A DNA stretch of 64,000 bases. Source: Allobacillus saliphilus (lineage in GTDB: Bacteria > Bacillota > Bacilli > Bacillales > Alkalibacillaceae). The stretch spans positions 1 through 64,000 of the forward strand of contig NZ_JAGSIE010000010.1 in NCBI RefSeq assembly GCF_018138385.1, given 5' to 3'. The translations under genes were made by a program, and so were the position numbers. The first letter of the stretch is position 1; every line of letters begins with the position of its first letter. The notes under the pieces are model-generated. The model was given only the letters and a program-made list of their open reading frames with translations. It made no database searches and was not told where the DNA came from. Shown piece after piece: positions 60,382-64,000 of the stretch.

Positions 60382-60827
60382 GATTTATCGTCTGTATCGA
60401 TAATTAAGGTGACTGGACCATCGTTGACCAATGATACTTCCATATGTTCACCAAATCTTCCCTCTTCAACTTCTATACCTAATTGTCTAATTTGTTCATT
60501 AAAATGCTCATATAATTCGAGTGCTTGGTCAGGCTTAGCTGCTTGCATAAAGTTAGGTCTTCTGCCTTTCCTCGTATCTCCATATAAGGTGAATTGAGAA
60601 ATTGACAACAGTTTACCTTGAACATCTTTAAGCGATAGGTTCATCTTTTCCTGATCATCTTCAAAAATTCGCAAGTTAACAATTTTTTCTGCTAAATAGT
60701 CGGCATCTTTCTTTGTGTCCTTCGTCGATACGCCGAGTAATACGACGAGTCCATCTTGGATGTCTCCAGTTCGCTCTCCATTAACATCGACAGCACCGCT
60801 TGTTACTCGTTGAATCACAGCTCGCAT
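60378..60827 (-). CDS. dtd: D-aminoacyl-tRNA deacylase
   Basis: Dtd hydrolyses D-aminoacyl-tRNA and Gly-tRNA-Ala. The 149-residue protein has the two signature motifs, [15 protein letters not shown] and [11 protein letters not shown] (the GP motif). The ATG at 60825-60827 lies eight bases after AAGGGG. It is 30 bases after relA, the conserved pair. Confidence 0.97.
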   Translation of the reverse strand: MRAVIQRVTSGAVDVNGERTGDIQDGLVVLLGVSTKDTKKDADYLAEKIVNLRIFEDDQEKMNLSLKDVQGKLLSISQFTLYGDTRKGRRPNFMQAAKPDQALELYEHFNEQIRQLGIEVEEGRFGEHMEVSLVNDGPVTLIIDTDDKS

Positions 60828-60857
60828 TGTTCTTACCCCTTTACCCAACAAAATTCA

Positions 60858-63053
60858 TTAGTGTATTAGCCGCTGAACTGCAAAAACATCTCTAATTTTT
60901 TTAATGCGCTCAACAATGCTTCGTAAGTGTTCTAAATTATGAATTAAAATCGTTAGATTAATCGTTGCAATTTTATTTTTATCCGATTTGCCATTCACGT
61001 GCGTTATAGATGTATTCGTTTCATTAACAGCTTGTAAAATCTCATTTAAAAATCCGCTTCGATCATAGCCTGTGATTTCTAAATCTACATGATAACTCTG
61101 TTGACGCTGGCTATTTCGTTCCCACTCCACATCGATCAATCGCGTTTCATCTTCATTGGAAACGTTTGGGCAATCTGCACGGTGTACTGAAACACCTCTT
61201 CCTTTCGTAATAAAACCGACAATTTCATCACCCGGAACGGGATTACAACATTTCGATAGACGAATAAGCAAATTATCGAGACCGCGTACAATCACGCCAG
61301 ATGTTGAAGCTCTACGTTTTCTCGGAGATACTTCATTTTGAAGGTTTTCAAGCGTCTGTTCAAGATTCACTTGTTTTTCTTTTTGTCGAATTTTTTCTGT
61401 CACACGATTGGCAACTTGAAGAGCAGTAACACCTTGATAACCGACGGCTGCATACAAGTCGTCTTCATGTTGAAAATGAAATCTATCTAAAGCCAACTGG
61501 ATGTTTTCTTCCGTCAGTACCTCTTTTGGTTGGAGATCCATATTTTTAATCTCTTTTTCAACCATTTCTCGGCCACGTTGCACATTTTCTTCTTTTCGTT
61601 GTCTTTTGAAAAATTGTTTAATTTTGTTTTTCGCTTGCGTTGTCTGTGTTATTTTCAACCAATCTTCGGAAGGGCCATACGAATGCTTAGATGTCATAAT
61701 TTCGATAATGTCGCCTGTTTTTAATTGATAATCAAGCGGAACGATTTTTCCGTTCACTTTAGCACCGACCGTTTTGTTACCGACCTCCGTATGGATTCGA
61801 TAAGCGAAATCTAATGGTACAGAACCACTTGGAAGTTCGATGACATCTCCTTTTGGCGTAAAAATATAGACCATATCAGAGAAGAAATCGAACTTCAATG
61901 ATTCCATAAATTCTTCTGCGTCTCTCGTTTCGCTTTGCCATTCCAAAATTTCTCGGAACCAGGCTAGTTGTTTCGACATATCTTTCGGGGAATCGTTCTC
62001 TGACTTGCCTTCTTTATATGCCCAATGTGCCGCAATTCCATACTCAGCAATCTCGTGCATTTCAGAAGTTCTAATTTGGACTTCCAGCGGATCACCTTCT
62101 GGACCGATTACCGTCGTATGAAGCGACTGATATAGATTTGGTTTTGGCATAGCAATATAATCTTTAAATCGTCCAGGCATTGGCTTCCATAACGTATGGA
62201 TGATACCTAATACAGCATAGCACTCTTTAATATTTCTCACGATGATTCGTACGGCCAATAAATCATAAATTTCGTTAAAGTCTTTCTTTTGAATCGCCAT
62301 TTTCCGGTAAATACTATATAAGTGTTTTGGTCTACCGGATATTTCAGCTTTTATATTAATGTCATCTAATTGCTCATTAATTTCTCTAATAACCGTATCA
62401 ATGTATTGCTCGCGTTCACTACGTTTTTGTTTCATCAATTGAACGATTCGATAATATTGTTGAGGGTTCATATATCGAAGAGCAGTATCTTCGAGTTCCC
62501 ACTTAATAGTTGAAATTCCGAGTCGATGTGCAAGTGGAGCAAAGATTTCTAATGTTTCATTCGCTATTCTTCGCTGCTTTTCTTCTGGTAGAAAGGATAG
62601 TGTACGCATGTTATGTAGTCTGTCTGCAAGCTTAATTAAAATCACGCGAATATCCTTTGCCATAGCAATAAACATTTTTCGGTGATTTTCAGCTTGTTGT
62701 TCTTCTTTGGATTTATATTTAATTTTCCCTAGTTTCGTAACTCCATCAACTAATTGAGCCACTTCTTCACTGAAAGCTTCTTTTAAATCTTCATAAGATA
62801 TCTCAGTGTCTTCGATGACATCATGGAGAAACCCACCTGCAATTGTTGCCGGATCCATTCGTAAATCAATTAAAATATCCGCTACTTGAATCGGATGTAA
62901 AATATATTCTTGACCGGATTTTCTAATTTGACCTTCATGTGCTTTGGCTGCATATTGATAGGCATGCTGAAGAAAAGCCACGTGTTCTTCATTCATATAA
63001 TGACTGGCTCTTTCTAACACTTGTTCGATTGTCCGTATACTGTGTTTAGACAT
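60858..63053 (-). CDS. relA: Bifunctional (p)ppGpp synthetase/hydrolase RelA
   Basis: This Rel enzyme makes and degrades (p)ppGpp. The 731-residue protein has the HD hydrolase domain ([19 protein letters not shown], about 60-150), the synthetase domain ([17 protein letters not shown], about 240-340), TGS ([20 protein letters not shown], about 395-455), a conserved zinc-finger-like region ([12 protein letters not shown]) and the C-terminal ACT domain. Both catalytic domains look intact. The ATG at 63051-63053 lies six bases after AGGTGG. Confidence 0.98.
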   Translation of the reverse strand: MSKHSIRTIEQVLERASHYMNEEHVAFLQHAYQYAAKAHEGQIRKSGQEYILHPIQVADILIDLRMDPATIAGGFLHDVIEDTEISYEDLKEAFSEEVAQLVDGVTKLGKIKYKSKEEQQAENHRKMFIAMAKDIRVILIKLADRLHNMRTLSFLPEEKQRRIANETLEIFAPLAHRLGISTIKWELEDTALRYMNPQQYYRIVQLMKQKRSEREQYIDTVIREINEQLDDINIKAEISGRPKHLYSIYRKMAIQKKDFNEIYDLLAVRIIVRNIKECYAVLGIIHTLWKPMPGRFKDYIAMPKPNLYQSLHTTVIGPEGDPLEVQIRTSEMHEIAEYGIAAHWAYKEGKSENDSPKDMSKQLAWFREILEWQSETRDAEEFMESLKFDFFSDMVYIFTPKGDVIELPSGSVPLDFAYRIHTEVGNKTVGAKVNGKIVPLDYQLKTGDIIEIMTSKHSYGPSEDWLKITQTTQAKNKIKQFFKRQRKEENVQRGREMVEKEIKNMDLQPKEVLTEENIQLALDRFHFQHEDDLYAAVGYQGVTALQVANRVTEKIRQKEKQVNLEQTLENLQNEVSPRKRRASTSGVIVRGLDNLLIRLSKCCNPVPGDEIVGFITKGRGVSVHRADCPNVSNEDETRLIDVEWERNSQRQQSYHVDLEITGYDRSGFLNEILQAVNETNTSITHVNGKSDKNKIATINLTILIHNLEHLRSIVERIKKIRDVFAVQRLIH

Positions 63054-63151
63054 ATACAACCACCTAGCTGCTTCCTTTTCTTTTTTTCCATTATTCATAA
63101 ACAAATGACATATGTAAAGAGAAACACATCTTTTTCACGGTTAATCATGCT

Positions 63152-63182
63152 GTGATCATGCAATTCTTGCATGCATAATCAC
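63152..63182. repeat. Palindrome upstream of relA
   Basis: GTGATCATGCAA and TTGCATGCATAATCAC form an imperfect palindrome that on the plus strand is followed by ATTTTTTT. It could be a plus-strand terminator-like hairpin or an operator in the relA 5' region. No plus-strand gene needs it. Confidence 0.5.
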
Positions 63183-63226
63183 ATTTTTTTCTTTCACTCG
63201 AAAATGTTCTTTTTTGAGGAATAAAT

Positions 63227-63268
63227 TAAAAAAAGACTTGGCTGACTCTTCGGAATGAAGAGCCAGCC
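63227..63268 (-). terminator. Terminator after apt
   Basis: GGCTGGCTCTTC and GAAGAGTCAGCC on the minus strand pair around ATTCC, followed by AAGTC and seven Ts. Confidence 0.9.
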
Positions 63269-63275
63269 TGTCAAC

Positions 63276-63791
63276 TTATTCATATGTCATTAATGGTAAG
63301 ATATCATAGCCTTTTAATTTGTCACGACCATTTAAATAGGCTAGCTCAATTAAAAATGCACAGCCTACAACTTCTCCACCTAATTCTTCGACCAATTGAA
63401 TCGTTGCATCAACTGTACCACCAGTGGCCAACAGATCATCTACCACTAATACTTTTTGACCCGGTTTAATCGCATCCCTATGAATTGTCAGTACGTCTTT
63501 TCCATATTCTAACCCATAATCTACCTTAACAGTTTCTCTAGGAAGCTTTCCTTCTTTTCTGACGGGCGCAAACCCAATTTCAAGTGCGTAAGAAACTGGA
63601 CAGCCAACAATAAAACCTCTAGCCTCAGGACCGACTACGAGTTCGGCACCTACCTTTTTAGCATACTCGACGATTTCATCTACTGCTGATTTGAATGCTT
63701 TGCCATCATCCATCAATGTCGTAATATCTTTAAATTGAATTCCTTCTTTTGGCCAGTCTTCTACGATTGTTATATGTTTTTTATAATCCAT
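63276..63791 (-). CDS. apt: Adenine phosphoribosyltransferase
   Basis: Apt makes AMP from adenine and PRPP. The 171-residue protein has the PRPP-binding motif [33 protein letters not shown] and the family start ([20 protein letters not shown]). It overlaps the end of recJ by 11 bases. Confidence 0.98.
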   Translation of the reverse strand: MDYKKHITIVEDWPKEGIQFKDITTLMDDGKAFKSAVDEIVEYAKKVGAELVVGPEARGFIVGCPVSYALEIGFAPVRKEGKLPRETVKVDYGLEYGKDVLTIHRDAIKPGQKVLVVDDLLATGGTVDATIQLVEELGGEVVGCAFLIELAYLNGRDKLKGYDILPLMTYE

Positions 63792-64000
63792 GTAAGACTA
63801 CTCCTTCCTTCCCTTGGCGACCGCGTCTCATGGAAATCCACTCTTTTAGTTCATTGTAGTTTGAGTAATATAGCGTTTTTTCCATTTTAATTCGGTTTAA
63901 CCGTTGTTGATAAGTGATTGATTCACTTAATTGTTTAGGCTCTATTTGATCAATATAAAAAATGTCACCATCTATTATTTTAACAAAATCTAAATCAAAA
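63781..64000 (-). CDS. recJ: RecJ single-stranded-DNA exonuclease, C-terminal end (partial)
   Basis: The last 72 or so codons of a minus-strand frame run off the right edge. They read [16 protein letters not shown], then [17 protein letters not shown], resembling the C-terminus of B. subtilis RecJ (which ends in an LLYSSYTELKRWM-like stretch), and end in LHGL and a TAA inside apt. The recJ-apt-relA order is conserved. The catalytic DHH domains lie outside the window. Confidence 0.85.
   Translation of the reverse strand, partial: FDLDFVKIIDGDIFYIDQIEPKQLSESITYQQRLNRIKMEKTLYYSNYNELKEWISMRRGRQGKEGVVLHGL

Overview
The window is a low-GC Firmicute chromosome segment, almost certainly from an endospore-forming, naturally transformable member of the Bacillaceae. 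Evidence: spoIIP, gpr, sigK and an RsfA-type regulator (sporulation); the comE operon plus comER (DNA uptake); sda with DnaA boxes; HrcA/CIRCE heat-shock control; T-box control of tRNA synthetases; and gene order close to the B. subtilis yqfB-yqeG and yrrS-relA-apt-recJ blocks. An Mrp-type Na+/H+ antiporter operon and a group IIC intron end resembling the Oceanobacillus iheyensis intron suggest the salt-tolerant or alkaliphilic branch of the family, but no species can be named from sequence alone.

Layout. 1-70 is the 5' end of a group IIC intron inserted behind a terminator. 114-3060 is a membrane-organisation operon (nfeD2-like yqeZ, floA, an unknown membrane protein) with a SigW-like promoter. 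3187-5015 holds yqeY, rpsU and a divergent Na/Pi cotransporter-like gene. 5091-5345 is a 21-bp tandem-repeat array. 5456-14301 is deoC followed by the heat-shock/ribosome-modification cluster hrcA-grpE-dnaK-dnaJ-prmA-rsmE-mtaB, read right to left from a CIRCE-bearing promoter. 14291-20193 contains hemW, lepA, yqxA, spoIIP and gpr. 20277-26654 has rpsT, holA, yqzM, comEC-comEB-comEA and comER. 26706-31712 is the dense yqeM-rsfS-yqeK-nadD-yhbY-aroE-yqeH-yqeG operon (ribosome assembly, NAD and shikimate synthesis). 31789-32487 holds a repeat element and the DnaA-controlled sporulation checkpoint gene sda. 32633-37910 is an Mrp antiporter operon with A, C, D, E, F and G but no B. sigK follows, uninterrupted. 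38876-43459 holds mtnN, yrrS, greA, udk, trmR and mltG. 43693-48097 is the T-box-controlled alaS-ireB-ruvX-yrzB operon. 48104-55832 holds a small zinc-ribbon gene, recD2, a TPR gene, mnmA, a cysteine desulfurase, cymR and rarA. An RsfA-type gene, 6S RNA, the T-box-controlled hisS-aspS pair, dtd, relA, apt and the end of recJ complete the window.

Most genes are conserved backbone. They link protein folding, ribosome assembly and tRNA charging or modification with stress and stationary-phase decisions (relA, 6S RNA, sda, sporulation, competence).

The unusual material is between genes. A family of terminal-inverted-repeat elements occurs three times (15477-15614, 31789-31993, 47401-47768). In the third copy the core is replaced by a 21-bp tandem array, and the element sits between the alaS T-box and the alaS start codon. 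A second, sequence-unrelated array with the same 21-bp period lies downstream of the Na/Pi transporter gene. Other notable points are the missing mrpB, three DnaA-box-like 9-mers at exact 11-bp spacing before sda, a perfect hairpin at the predicted 5' end of rpsT mRNA, and a 56-residue Cys-rich gene. No tRNA, rRNA, CRISPR array or complete insertion sequence was seen.
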